NCBI RefSeq assembly: GCF_014218805.1
Contig: NZ_JACJUV010000001.1
Span: 3,298,501-3,362,500 of the forward strand
Length of the DNA stretch: 64,000 nt
Origin: Teredinibacter franksiae
GTDB taxonomy: Bacteria > Pseudomonadota > Gammaproteobacteria > Pseudomonadales > Cellvibrionaceae
Reading direction: 5' to 3'
Shown: piece by piece, positions 9,421 through 21,302 of the stretch
Layout: each line of letters starts with the position of its first letter
How positions within the stretch are numbered: the first letter of the stretch is position 1
Program-made: the position numbers and the translations under genes
The notes under the pieces: model-generated
The model's input: only the letters and a program-made list of their open reading frames with translations
Told to the model about the DNA's origin: nothing
Database searches by the model: none

Positions 9421-9912
9421 TTATCTGGGTAAGGTGTCAAGTATACGCAGGCTGAGTTCTTCGCGCATTTCCTCAAGTAGTGCTTTTTCTTCCTGGTTTT
9501 TAGCAACAACTAATTTCGCGTCGAAATCGTAATTGCGCCAACTGAGAATTTTCTTTGAGGGAGTAATGTCTTCGTCTGAGGTGTTGCCGAGGTTCGCTTG
9601 ATAGCGATAAAGTACGCTCAGCGTGAGTTGGTATTGGGCGGTTACGCCTGTGTCGGTTACGGCGAGTGGGCGTTTGTCGAAGTCTTCCACCTCAATAATT
9701 AATGATAGTGGCGCCTGCGAGCTGATCTCGATGTTTTTTTCGCGTAGAAGTTTTTTGAGTGACTGGCCCATTTTGCTGTTGCGTTGATAAAGCTGTAAGT
9801 CTAGCTGGGAGGGAAGGGGCGCTAAATTTTTTACACCGTTTTCCAGGCCGCGAAGCTGCCAACCGCAGGCGGTAATACTTAGGATTAGTATGGTTGCTAG
9901 TATTTTTTTCAT
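9421..9912 (-). CDS. lptE: LPS-assembly lipoprotein LptE
   Basis: 163-aa outer-membrane lipoprotein that plugs LptD and helps insert lipopolysaccharide into the outer leaflet. The lipobox LSITAC places the lipidated cysteine at residue 16, and the mature start CGWQLRG matches the CGFQLRG typical of LptE. Somewhat shorter than E. coli LptE (193 aa). Located between leuS and holA as in most gammaproteobacteria. Confidence 0.92.
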   Translation of the reverse strand: MKKILATILILSITACGWQLRGLENGVKNLAPLPSQLDLQLYQRNSKMGQSLKKLLREKNIEISSQAPLSLIIEVEDFDKRPLAVTDTGVTAQYQLTLSVLYRYQANLGNTSDEDITPSKKILSWRNYDFDAKLVVAKNQEEKALLEEMREELSLRILDTLPR

Positions 9913-10088
9913 GTGTTTTTTAACCTGCTTATTCGATGCACCGAGTCGGTGTGAACACGCTCGGTGAGGCGGCTTTCATCGGTGCCCGATTAACATAGAC
10001 CATTGTTTTATTCGTAATGCCCGCTTACGTGGGTATCTACCTATAGGCTTGTCATAAAACCTGATAATAACTACATAAATAAAGTAGG

Positions 10089-10115
10089 CTCCCGCGCTCT
10101 AGCGAGCTGCGGGAG
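10089..10115. repeat. Hairpin in the leuS-lptE gap
   Basis: CTCCCGC and GCGGGAG form a 7-bp stem, with an inner GCTC/GAGC stem around a TAGC loop and one bulged T. It lies in the 242-base gap between the leuS stop and the lptE start. No T-run follows on either strand, so it may be a REP-like dispersed element or an RNA-stability hairpin rather than a terminator. Confidence 0.5.
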
Positions 10116-10154
10116 TGACGAATGGGAGTACCCGTGCGCGTAACCCGTTTTACT

Positions 10155-12993
<2,839 letters not shown>

Positions 12994-13950
12994 ATGCTAG
13001 AAGCCCGGTCTTCGTTAGAGATTGCCCCATCCGCCGCTGGTATGCAGGATGCCGAAACCACTGAATACCAGGTGACCTGCTGCCTTTATCGCCAAGGCGA
13101 CGACTTACTTTCGTTGATTATCCAAATTAACCAGTTGATCAAGGTGGTTCAGAAGCACAGGGGCGCGAGCATGGGCGTGTTAGCCGGTGATGAAAGCTTC
13201 ACTAAGGACCTAGACACTCTTCAGCAGCATATGGCAAGGCGCTTGGCGATGCTGGAATGCTTTGCCCGCTCTACCGGGGGCTTGCTCTCAGATCGCGATA
13301 AACAAAACCTGCATCTCGCATGGGCCACCATTCGCCACGATTGGCAAGACGATAATGTTAGCGATAATTTTGAACTACATACGCACTTGATTGAGCAGTT
13401 GCAGGTCATGTTGGTCTCATTGGCTAAAAAATTGGAGCAACCGTTTAGTGCTGATCCGGAGGCTGGGGAGGCTCTAGCCGGGGGCGACACGGCATACCCG
13501 AGGCACTTCAAGAAAATTGAAATGCTGAACTTTATCGCCCGCCAGTTACCTGACATGATTGAGCAGTTGGCCAAAGTGCGCGGGCTTTCGGTGTATGCCG
13601 CTTCGATTGGCAGTGTCGATTTCTATAACGACCGCAAGTTGCGTTTTTTATTGCAGTGCACGCGCGAGCAAAGCGATAAACTCCGCGGGCAGGCAGAGCG
13701 TATAAACGAGCAGCTTGCCGGTGGTTTTAGTGCTTTGCAGGCATTCAAAAATATTGAATTAAAATTGCTCTATCTTCTAAATACCGTAGAGCAGGATGTG
13801 CTTTCAGGGTTGGATATTTCCACCGGCAGCCAGCAGTATTTCACTCTGGCCACTGAGATTATTGACGTGTATTGGAAAGTGGTTAGCGACGGTTTGTTAC
13901 AGGTGCGTCAGTGGCAGCAAGAAGATCTTGATGATTGGTTGCGGCAATAA
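12994..13950 (+). CDS. Soluble NIT-like helical protein, function unknown
   Basis: 318-aa all-helical protein without membrane segments or signal peptide. Two stretches resemble the Q-x-x-RG-x-S signature of the NIT (nitrate/nitrite-sensing) domain: VVQKHRGASMGVLAG near residue 50 and QLAKVRGLSVYAAS near 190. These suggest a duplicated four-helix sensing module of the sort normally found outside the membrane in receptors. No kinase, cyclase, HAMP or DNA-binding part is attached, which is unusual. The start is uncertain: no strong RBS precedes 12994, and ATG 13042 is possible. It stands alone, convergent with the DUF6279 gene. The NIT relation is inference from short motifs. Confidence 0.6.
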   Translation: MLEARSSLEIAPSAAGMQDAETTEYQVTCCLYRQGDDLLSLIIQINQLIKVVQKHRGASMGVLAGDESFTKDLDTLQQHMARRLAMLECFARSTGGLLSDRDKQNLHLAWATIRHDWQDDNVSDNFELHTHLIEQLQVMLVSLAKKLEQPFSADPEAGEALAGGDTAYPRHFKKIEMLNFIARQLPDMIEQLAKVRGLSVYAASIGSVDFYNDRKLRFLLQCTREQSDKLRGQAERINEQLAGGFSALQAFKNIELKLLYLLNTVEQDVLSGLDISTGSQQYFTLATEIIDVYWKVVSDGLLQVRQWQQEDLDDWLRQ

Positions 13951-13970
13951 TTATTGATTGCGCTTGTAAT

Positions 13971-13994
13971 ATAGGTAGTGGGCGTACTACCTAT
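13971..13994. terminator. Hairpin between convergent genes
   Basis: ATAGGTAGT / ACTACCTAT form a perfect 9-bp stem with a 6-base loop, just after the stop at 13950 and before the convergent stop at 14015. Position suits a bidirectional terminator, though T-runs are short. Confidence 0.55.
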
Positions 13995-14014
13995 TTAGCG
14001 AGCACAGTGCATTT

Positions 14015-14893
14015 CTATTTGTTTTTTTCTTTGGCAATGGCCAGTTCACGAAAATCGCTGATATAGCCGGTTAGCTTTTTGTTCATTTTTTTACTTTGCT
14101 CAGTGGTTAATTCATTGAGCAGGTTTGCTAGCATGGTGTAGGTTAATGCTTGGTTGTAACCCATGCGCTTTTCCAGTTCTTCATTCCAGTGATCGGTATG
14201 AACGAATAGCAGCTTGCGAATGGTTTTGTCGAGCTGTTGGCGTTGTTGTCTTTGGTTGAGTGCCACCTGTAATTCATCGGCCCATATTTGCTGTTGCTTT
14301 AACGTTAATTCTTCAAACGGTTGTAGCGATTGACTCCATTCCAGCATTTTGGTTTTTTGCGCCGCATTGAAGCCGCTAATGGCGATATTGAGGTGATCCC
14401 TTAAATCCGTTGTGCGCGTCTTATGTAATTTTTTCTCGCTGATATCGACATATTCTTTCTGGTACTGGTCGCGTTCTTTTTGCAGGCTGTTCATTAGCTC
14501 CTTAACCTGCTCATCGCTTAGTGTTGAGGCTAGCTGAACAAACATGGGGGTGAGCTTGACGATGCATTCGTCTAGGTACACCTGTAGCTCGTCAATTTCA
14601 CCGTGCATCATCTCCCCGGTCATATTGCGTGCGATCAGGCGCATTTGCAGGCCTTCCAGATAGAGCGCGTAGCGGGTGAGTTGGGTGGTGCGGTGCCAGT
14701 GGTGAAATTCGGCCAGCTGCTTTTTAGCGTAGTTTTTTTGCTCTTTGTTTAGGTCGACATAGGTTTCGAGATACCAAAGAATACCCCAGTCTAGAAAATT
14801 GTAGGCGAGCTTAGTGGTGCAGCCGTTGAGCAGGAATAGGCATGCGGTTACAAGGGTGATACGTTTGAGAATCTGGCGCCAAGAGGTAAGCAT
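14015..14893 (-). CDS. DUF6279-type lipoprotein
   Basis: 292-aa predicted lipoprotein. N-terminus MLTSWRQILKRI is followed by a hydrophobic core and lipobox LLNGC. The mature part opens with KLAYNFLDWGILWYLETYVD, typical of the DUF6279 lipoprotein family of gammaproteobacteria, whose function is unknown. The rest is long amphipathic helices rich in Q, K and E. An upstream in-frame start at 15061 would add 56 residues before the signal peptide, so ATG 14893 is preferred. Confidence 0.75.
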   Translation of the reverse strand: MLTSWRQILKRITLVTACLFLLNGCTTKLAYNFLDWGILWYLETYVDLNKEQKNYAKKQLAEFHHWHRTTQLTRYALYLEGLQMRLIARNMTGEMMHGEIDELQVYLDECIVKLTPMFVQLASTLSDEQVKELMNSLQKERDQYQKEYVDISEKKLHKTRTTDLRDHLNIAISGFNAAQKTKMLEWSQSLQPFEELTLKQQQIWADELQVALNQRQQRQQLDKTIRKLLFVHTDHWNEELEKRMGYNQALTYTMLANLLNELTTEQSKKMNKKLTGYISDFRELAIAKEKNK

Positions 14894-15025
14894 GAAGTTG
14901 TCTGTTTGGAAGCGTGGATAAGAGCCGCGATTATAAACGAGGATGGGTGAAATGCTTTGGGCTAATTGTAAATAATTGACTGGATGTCTGAGGCTGGTGT
15001 TTGGTTTACGGCGTTTTAGAAGGTT

Positions 15026-15055
15026 GCCGGCCACTCCATAAGCGAAGCGGCCGGC
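15026..15055 (-). terminator. Hairpin downstream of the cytochrome gene
   Basis: GCCGGCC and GGCCGGC form a GC-rich 7-bp stem with a 16-base loop, 17 bases past the stop at 15072 on the minus strand. It probably ends the cytochrome transcript. No long T-run follows. Confidence 0.4.
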
Positions 15056-15071
15056 TTTCATCAGCGGAGTA

Positions 15072-16979
15072 TCATAATGTCTTTAGGTACTCTACTAGCG
15101 CCCAACGGTCCTCTTCGCTAATCGGTGGCAACCACTCAGTTTGATATTGGCCATCGGCATCACGCAGCGGCTTACCGTTGGTGTCACGCTTGATCATCGG
15201 TGTTTTACCGGCGGCATATTCGTGACCAGCGTTACTATTACTGGGCAGGCTGGTGTCAAACACGAATAAATCCGGGTAACGTTCGGCCGATTTACTGGCA
15301 AAGCCTACTTTTACGGGGTCGAATTCACGGCTGCCCACAGTAAAGCGCGTAGATCGACATTCGCGGCCTGAAAGCTCTGCGGTTATTTGCTCTGAGCTGC
15401 ATTGAGGCAGGAAAAGTTCATACAGGTTTTGTACGGATCCATTGTGAAGATAGGGTGCAGTAGCCCAAATGCCGTTTAACGGGCGACCTTTGTAGGCGAG
15501 AAGGTACTCCGCCGGGTTGGTGTTACTTTCAAAGTTTAGTTGGCGGTCACCGGTCTGTGCGGGGTTGTCCATGATAGAGCCCAGCACGTCGATCATGCGC
15601 AGCAGGCCTCGGTAGATAGCGGGCTTGTCGAGATCGGGTTGTGTTACAACACCGCGACCCGCTTCTGCGACTAGCGGCAGCGCTTTGCTATCGGTGCCGA
15701 ATTTGGGGCCTTCGGGTTTATCGTGGTCTACTGGTAATCCTTCAAAATAGCCGGATTTACCGCCGTAACTGACGGCGTTCATCACCATTTGCGGGTCGGT
15801 ACCAATGAGCGGTAGTGATGCCATTTGCGCTTGTACTGTGCGCTTGGGATCGGTGCGGTCTATCTCTTGATGACATTCCTGACAGCGGTATTGATCATAA
15901 ACCTGGCGCCCTTGCTTGGCTTTGGTTTGGTCGATGGAGGGGAGCTGTTGCGGCCATAGGGGAGATTCGAGCTTGGTAAGATGGCGTTCCAAGCGGATGA
16001 TATTTCTGACGTCCACCGATGATGGGTAGCCGTTATCTTTGGTTTGTTTTTCCAGGTTCATCGTGCCGAAAACGCCCATAACCTCGCCTACATTGCGACC
16101 GAGTGCGCCGGTTTTGGCGTTCTCGCTTACGCCATTCCACTGCACAAAATCGTGTTGTGGTGTATCCCATAGAAACGGATAGCTCACCGGTGCACTGGCG
16201 GGATTGAAGTTAGTACTGCCGGCTAGGTGGCCGAGTATGCGGTTATAAATACGGCCGAAGGCGTCTAGGCGGGCGTAGCCGTAGTGCACGGTTTGGTCGC
16301 CGTGGGTAGGTTGGTTTACGCGATTGTAGGCTTGTTGTTTCAGGCGTGCAGCAACCACCATTTCACGGGTTTTCTCCAGCGTTTCTTCCTGGGCGTCGCC
16401 AAACATATTGCGGTTTAGGCGTTCCAGTTTGGCGCTGTTGTTAAGGGTGGCGGTTAGCGTGGCTTCCAATGCAATCAAAAAGCCTTCCATGTCTGACATC
16501 GCCGGCCCGCCGTCGATGCGTATCCCCAAGCCTTGGTAGTTAATTTGTGCAGTATGGCAGGCCGCACAGGTGAAGCCGATATAGTCATTGCCGCGATAGC
16601 TGTCTTTTACGATGCCGATTGGTAGGCCGTCGGGGTTATTCCAGCTAGGTTTTTGCGTTAGGTAGCGGTAACGCAGAATGTTCTCATCGGCGCGAAACAG
16701 TTCTTCGCTGTTCGCCTGCTCCAGGTGGATAAAAAGGTCGTAGGGTATTAAGTCTGAGCCTTGAGTGGTGTTGTAGAACCACAGGCTGTCTAGCGGGCCC
16801 CAGTTTTGGTCTAGGTAGGCAATGGTGTTCACACTGTCACCAAAAAAATCGGCTTCGGCGGGTTTCGCGCCGCGGTCTTGTGGTGCTGTCACCCATCGAA
16901 ATAAATAAACGGCAGACGAAACAAGGAAAATAGCGATAAAAACGGTCAGAAATGTGCGCGGTTTAAATAGTTTTGCCAT
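15072..16979 (-). CDS. Diheme c-type cytochrome, peroxidase/RoxA-like
   Basis: 635-aa envelope protein with an N-terminal membrane anchor or uncleaved signal (about residues 10-27). Two heme-c motifs are visible: CAACH at 138-142 and CQECH at 366-370. The order, spacing and flanking GNDYIGFTCAACHTAQINY match the large diheme cytochrome c peroxidase-like family that includes the rubber oxygenases RoxA/RoxB. Classic CcpA/MauG peroxidases are much shorter (about 330 aa). Likely a periplasmic oxidoreductase or oxygenase; substrate unknown. The start at ATG 16979 follows AGGG; an in-frame extension to 17165 would run into lnt. It stands alone, 113 bases after lnt. Confidence 0.78.
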   Translation of the reverse strand: MAKLFKPRTFLTVFIAIFLVSSAVYLFRWVTAPQDRGAKPAEADFFGDSVNTIAYLDQNWGPLDSLWFYNTTQGSDLIPYDLFIHLEQANSEELFRADENILRYRYLTQKPSWNNPDGLPIGIVKDSYRGNDYIGFTCAACHTAQINYQGLGIRIDGGPAMSDMEGFLIALEATLTATLNNSAKLERLNRNMFGDAQEETLEKTREMVVAARLKQQAYNRVNQPTHGDQTVHYGYARLDAFGRIYNRILGHLAGSTNFNPASAPVSYPFLWDTPQHDFVQWNGVSENAKTGALGRNVGEVMGVFGTMNLEKQTKDNGYPSSVDVRNIIRLERHLTKLESPLWPQQLPSIDQTKAKQGRQVYDQYRCQECHQEIDRTDPKRTVQAQMASLPLIGTDPQMVMNAVSYGGKSGYFEGLPVDHDKPEGPKFGTDSKALPLVAEAGRGVVTQPDLDKPAIYRGLLRMIDVLGSIMDNPAQTGDRQLNFESNTNPAEYLLAYKGRPLNGIWATAPYLHNGSVQNLYELFLPQCSSEQITAELSGRECRSTRFTVGSREFDPVKVGFASKSAERYPDLFVFDTSLPSNSNAGHEYAAGKTPMIKRDTNGKPLRDADGQYQTEWLPPISEEDRWALVEYLKTL

Positions 16980-17092
16980 GGTAAGGGCCCTGAATTTTAT
17001 TGTTTGAATTGAGCGTTTGGCTAATACGGTACAACCATGACATAAAACTACATGTTTTGGCCGTGGCGTTTTTTCAACTGCTAAGTAAAGCT

Positions 17093-18652
17093 TTAAAGCG
17101 GCAAGTGCGCAACTCTTAACTGGCGTCGTTGAAAAAATATGGCGAGTAAAAGCATGAGAATGCAAAGAGCTATAGTGGGTTTGGAGCCGGTTAAAGTGAA
17201 GGGTGTTACGCCTCGGGTGAGGTAAATGTTACCGGTAATACTCTCTGCAACAAACGGGGTGCCTTGGAGCATAATTTCGCCCTTGTGAGAAAAGATACCG
17301 CTGAGGCCGGTGTTAGTACCGCGAATAAGGTAGCGGCCGTTTTCCAACGCCCGCATGCGAGCCATCTCAAAGTGTTGCAGCGGCCCAATAGATTTGCCAA
17401 ACCATGCATCGTTACTGATAGTGACCATTAATTGTGCATCGCCAAGATTACTCGCTACCAGATCGGGGTAGACAATCTCGTAACAAATGTAAGGCGCTAT
17501 AGAATAGTCACCGACTGTTATCCCCTGTTGGTTATTCGGGCCAGCATGAATAATTGAGTTGGGTAAATCAAAAAAGGCGATGAGTCCGCGCAAGTATTTT
17601 TCCAGCGGCACGTATTCACCAAAGGGCACCAACCTCTGCTTAAAATAAATATTATCTGCCGCGCCCATACCCACTATACCGTTGTAATAGGCCATTAGTT
17701 GGGTGTCATCGTAAAGAATACCGCTGATAATTGCGGTGTTGTTCTCCTTGGAATCCTGCTCTAGCTCTTCGATAACATCGGTGGCCTCGTGGTACATCAG
17801 TGGGATAGCCGCTTCAGGCCACACAATAATGTCAGATTGCCAGTGAGGGTCGGTTAACTCTCGCAGTTGTCGCAAAATGGCGGGGCGATACATGGAGTTC
17901 CATTTGATCTCCAGCGGAATATTGGGTTGCACCAGTGTGACCGTACGCTTGTCGGCTTCGGTATGGTGGGTCCATTCATGGTTTTGGAGTTGCAGGCCAG
18001 CAAGCCACAGACTTGCTACGGTGCACAGCGATATAGCGCTGAACAGGTACCGGCGTTTATTCAAGTTTTCAAAATCCTGCTGTACGCTGGCGACAGCCGC
18101 TGAGGTTATTACCACAATAAATGAAAGTCCGAATACGCCGGTAACCGGTGCCCAGCCCGCAAGCCAGCTATCGATATGGCCATAACCCAGATAGAGCCAG
18201 GGAAAGCCGGTTAAAAACCAGCTGCGCAGCCATTCGCCCAATACCCATATGGCGGGGAAACCCAATAAAAACCCAAACCGGGAGCGCGACATAAATCGCT
18301 GGAAAAAATAAAAGGGTAGGGAGAATACCAAGGCGAGAAAGCTGACGAATAAAAAGGTCATTACAATGGCCAGCGGTATACCGGTATAGCCAAAATCGTG
18401 AATGCTCACATACACCCAGGATACGCCGCTGCCGTACATGCCCAGGCCAAAGAAAAAACTACGGCACCAAGCGCTACGGTTGCTCAGACCACGCAAGGTC
18501 CAACAAAAAACCGTTATTGCCAGCAGCGAGAAAAACCACAGGTTGTAGGGGGCCAGAGACAGCGTTATGAGGGCGCCGGAGATAAGGGCTAGTAGATCTC
18601 CGGGCCATCGATGCAGTATTTCTCTGGTGGTGGGGTTAGTTGCCGTCGCCAT
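17093..18652 (-). CDS. lnt: Apolipoprotein N-acyltransferase
   Basis: 519-aa inner-membrane enzyme that adds the third acyl chain to the N-terminal cysteine of lipoproteins. About six membrane helices lie in the first ~200 residues, followed by a periplasmic nitrilase fold with the expected triad: Glu in IIVWPEAAIPL, Lys in YFKQRLVPFGEYVP and Cys in APYICYEIVYPD. ATG 18652 gives a normal N-terminus and overlaps the end of ybeX by 17 bases, indicating translational coupling. The window encodes several of its predicted substrates (LptE, LolB, Wza-like and others). Confidence 0.95.
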   Translation of the reverse strand: MATATNPTTREILHRWPGDLLALISGALITLSLAPYNLWFFSLLAITVFCWTLRGLSNRSAWCRSFFFGLGMYGSGVSWVYVSIHDFGYTGIPLAIVMTFLFVSFLALVFSLPFYFFQRFMSRSRFGFLLGFPAIWVLGEWLRSWFLTGFPWLYLGYGHIDSWLAGWAPVTGVFGLSFIVVITSAAVASVQQDFENLNKRRYLFSAISLCTVASLWLAGLQLQNHEWTHHTEADKRTVTLVQPNIPLEIKWNSMYRPAILRQLRELTDPHWQSDIIVWPEAAIPLMYHEATDVIEELEQDSKENNTAIISGILYDDTQLMAYYNGIVGMGAADNIYFKQRLVPFGEYVPLEKYLRGLIAFFDLPNSIIHAGPNNQQGITVGDYSIAPYICYEIVYPDLVASNLGDAQLMVTISNDAWFGKSIGPLQHFEMARMRALENGRYLIRGTNTGLSGIFSHKGEIMLQGTPFVAESITGNIYLTRGVTPFTLTGSKPTIALCILMLLLAIFFQRRQLRVAHLPL

Positions 18653-19520
18653 TTTTTTCCGTTTCCTTGGTGCGCGTGGCGCGCAACAAGTGAACCTGGC
18701 GGTTATCTGAATAGAGCACGCGGAATTTAAATTCGCCGACAAAGACGGTTTCGTTACGGCTGGGTAAATGGCCAAATGCCCGTGTGATTATGCCGCCAAT
18801 GGTATCGAATTCTTCGTCGCTGAACTTGGTTTTGAAATAGGTGTTGAATTCTTCGATGGGGGTGAGAGCTTTTAACAGGTAGTCGGAATCGGATACTTGG
18901 CGAATAAAGTCGTCGGTTTCTTCGTCGGTTTCGTCTTCAATTTCACCCACGATCTCTTCCAGAATGTCCTCAATGGTTACCAATCCGGAAATGCCTCCGT
19001 ATTCATCGATAACCAACGCCATGTGATAGCGGTTTTCGCGAAACTCTTTAAGCAATACGTTTAGGCGTTTACTTTCGGGAATAATATTCGCAATACGTAA
19101 TTCGGAGGTAATGTTAAAACCTTCGTGACCTTTCAGAATGAGCGGCAATAGGTCTTTTGCGAGAAGGATGCCCTTAATGTCGTCGCTGGACTCACCTATA
19201 ACCGGGAAGCGTGAGTGCCCGCTTTCAATAACCTTGGGTAAAAACTCAGCGGGGGACTCATCGTCTTTGATGACCACCATCTGCGAGCGGGGGATCATTA
19301 TTTCGCGAACCTGCAGCTGGGCTACGTCCAGAGCGCCTTCGATTATATTCAAGGCTTCCTGGTCTACCACCTTATTGTTGGCGGCACCTTTAATAATATC
19401 CAATAATTCGGCGCGGGATTTAGGTTCGCTGGCGAAGTTGGCAAGCAGGCGTTGTAACCAGGTCCGGTGGCGCGAGGGTTCGTCATTGGACGAGTGACTA
19501 CTCGACGGGTCTTCCGACAT
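18636..19520 (-). CDS. ybeX: CorC/HlyC family CBS-domain protein YbeX
   Basis: 294-aa cytosolic protein with paired CBS domains (VREIMIPRSQMVVIKDD... and NVLLKEFRENRYHMALVIDEYGG) and a C-terminal CorC_HlyC domain. It is related to magnesium/cobalt efflux and, in E. coli, to ribosome maturation with YbeY. The acidic run EEIVGEIEDETDEETDDF between the CBS and C-terminal domains is typical. It lies between ybeY and lnt, the conserved gammaproteobacterial order. Regulation is probably shared with ybeZ-ybeY-lnt. Confidence 0.93.
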   Translation of the reverse strand: MSEDPSSSHSSNDEPSRHRTWLQRLLANFASEPKSRAELLDIIKGAANNKVVDQEALNIIEGALDVAQLQVREIMIPRSQMVVIKDDESPAEFLPKVIESGHSRFPVIGESSDDIKGILLAKDLLPLILKGHEGFNITSELRIANIIPESKRLNVLLKEFRENRYHMALVIDEYGGISGLVTIEDILEEIVGEIEDETDEETDDFIRQVSDSDYLLKALTPIEEFNTYFKTKFSDEEFDTIGGIITRAFGHLPSRNETVFVGEFKFRVLYSDNRQVHLLRATRTKETEKNGDGN

Positions 19521-19605
19521 TATGTTTTTTATCTCCTAATACGGGGAAAGAATTGTCCCGGCAATATCAGTTGAGCCCGCAGTGGGCTCATCCGACTTTC
19601 TGGGA

Positions 19606-20097
19606 TTATTGTTCATAGGGCGCGGGGAAGTCCAGCGCCTTTAGGATGGCAGTTTCGAGTGTTTCCATTATTTCGGCGTCTGAATCTTCAATATGGTCAA
19701 AACCTAACAGGTGCAGACAGCCGTGAACTGTCATATGGGCCCAATGGGCCGTTATGGATTTACCCTGTTCCTGCGCCTCTCGGGCAACAACCTGTGCGCA
19801 GATTACTAAATCACCCAGCAACTCCAGTTCCACTTCAGGAGGGAGATCGCAGGGGAAGGATAGTACGTTGGTAGCGCTGTTCTTACCGCGATACTGGTTG
19901 TTCAGGGTTTGGCTCTCGGTTTCGTTAACAATGCGAATACTGAGGCTCGGGTTATTTTTTTCGACTGGGGCTAGCGTTGAGCTAAAGCGCTCGGGTGCTA
20001 GGCAGGGTATAAGCCAGCGCTCGAAATCTTCGGGCGAGGGCAGGTCTTTGTCGGCAATAGAGGATGCATTATCGAGATCTAGCGATACGCGTTCCAC
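19606..20097 (-). CDS. ybeY: Endoribonuclease YbeY (16S rRNA maturation)
   Basis: 163-aa zinc endoribonuclease needed for 16S rRNA 3'-end maturation and ribosome quality control. The metal-binding signature H-x3-H-x5-H is visible as HGCLHLLGFDH, preceded by the family motif NVLSFPCDLP. Six bases separate it from the ybeZ stop, and ybeX follows. Length matches the family (about 155 aa). Confidence 0.95.
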   Translation of the reverse strand: MERVSLDLDNASSIADKDLPSPEDFERWLIPCLAPERFSSTLAPVEKNNPSLSIRIVNETESQTLNNQYRGKNSATNVLSFPCDLPPEVELELLGDLVICAQVVAREAQEQGKSITAHWAHMTVHGCLHLLGFDHIEDSDAEIMETLETAILKALDFPAPYEQ

Positions 20098-20103
20098 AGC
20101 CGC

Positions 20104-21096
20104 TTAGTTGTTTTTTTCTGCACGCTTTTCAGCGGCTTCGTACGCTTCTACTATGCGTTGCACTATAGGGTGGCGAACGACGTCTTTAGCCGTAAAAAGC
20201 GTGAAACTTACGCCTTCTACGTTATCCAATACTTCGATTGCATGCTTGAGGCCAGAGGCTATGCCGCGTGGTAGGTCTATCTGCGACGGATCACCGGTAA
20301 TAACCGCGGTAGAGCCAAAACCAATGCGGGTAAGGAACATTTTCATTTGTTCGCGTGTGGTGTTTTGGCTTTCGTCGAGAATGATGAAAGAGTTGTTGAG
20401 CGTGCGGCCGCGCATATAGGCCAGCGGAGCTACTTCGATAACATTGCGCTCGATAAATTTGGCTACGGTTTCGAAGCCGAGCATTTCGTAGAGTGCATCG
20501 TAAAGCGGGCGCAGGTAGGGGTCGACTTTTTGTGCGAGGTCACCCGGTAGGAAGCCAAGTTTCTCACCCGCTTCTACCGCAGGGCGAACCAGTAGTATGC
20601 GTTCAACTTCATCTTTCAGTAGTGCCTCAACTGCACAAGCCACGGCTAAGTAGGTTTTACCGGTGCCCGCTGGGCCTATGCCGAAATTGATGTCGTTGGT
20701 GCGCACCGCGGCCACATAGCCTTTTTGGTTGCCACCACGGGGTTTGATGGTGCATTTTTTGGTGCGAATAATACTGGCGGTGTCGAGGGCTTGCTTGGCG
20801 TCTTCTACTGCAACTGATTCCATTAGTGATTCCTGTATCGCCAGATGCACTTCGTCAGGCGTTAATTCCTGACCATTAGTGGTTTGTTTATAGAGCTGCT
20901 GAATGATTTTAGTGGCGTTTTCGGCTTTGGAGCCATTCACCGCAAAATTGCTACCGCGATGGATGACTTCGACCTCCATGCGTTTTTCGATTTGTTTGAG
21001 GTGAGCGCCAAATTGGCCGCTGAGGATGGCCAGTCGGCGTGAGTCTGTGGGTTCCAGCGAAAAGCTTAAGCTGGATGGGTTGTAAGGTGTATTCAA
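20104..21096 (-). CDS. ybeZ: PhoH-like ATPase YbeZ
   Basis: 330-aa PhoH-family ATPase/RNA helicase-like protein that works with YbeY. Walker A GPAGTGKTYLA and Walker B FIILDESQN are intact, and the N-terminal ~100 residues form a KH-like RNA-binding region. First gene of the ybeZ-ybeY-ybeX-lnt group; 206 bases separate it from the miaB stop, and no clear terminator is seen there. The N-terminus MNTPYNPSSLSFSLEP follows a weak ribosome-binding site. Confidence 0.94.
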   Translation of the reverse strand: MNTPYNPSSLSFSLEPTDSRRLAILSGQFGAHLKQIEKRMEVEVIHRGSNFAVNGSKAENATKIIQQLYKQTTNGQELTPDEVHLAIQESLMESVAVEDAKQALDTASIIRTKKCTIKPRGGNQKGYVAAVRTNDINFGIGPAGTGKTYLAVACAVEALLKDEVERILLVRPAVEAGEKLGFLPGDLAQKVDPYLRPLYDALYEMLGFETVAKFIERNVIEVAPLAYMRGRTLNNSFIILDESQNTTREQMKMFLTRIGFGSTAVITGDPSQIDLPRGIASGLKHAIEVLDNVEGVSFTLFTAKDVVRHPIVQRIVEAYEAAEKRAEKNN

Positions 21097-21302
21097 GGGG
21101 GTTATCTAGTCTCTCTTTTTTGTCATTCCTGCTTATTTTGGGAATCGACTGAATGCTTTCGGGGATGGCACATGATTAGACGCACGGGTGAGTGATGCTT
21201 TTTACCCCCGCGCCTGTGTGCAATATTCTGTCTGTACTCAGGTACTAGGTGAGAATAGCGCCAGCAACGTATTGTTAAGGTTTAGCCTACCGCAACTCCG
21301 TG

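Noticed and set aside
9938..9952. GCACCGAGTCGGTGT resembles the last hairpin of a Cas9 tracrRNA
   Set aside because: A short chance hairpin; there are no CRISPR repeats, spacers or cas genes in the window.
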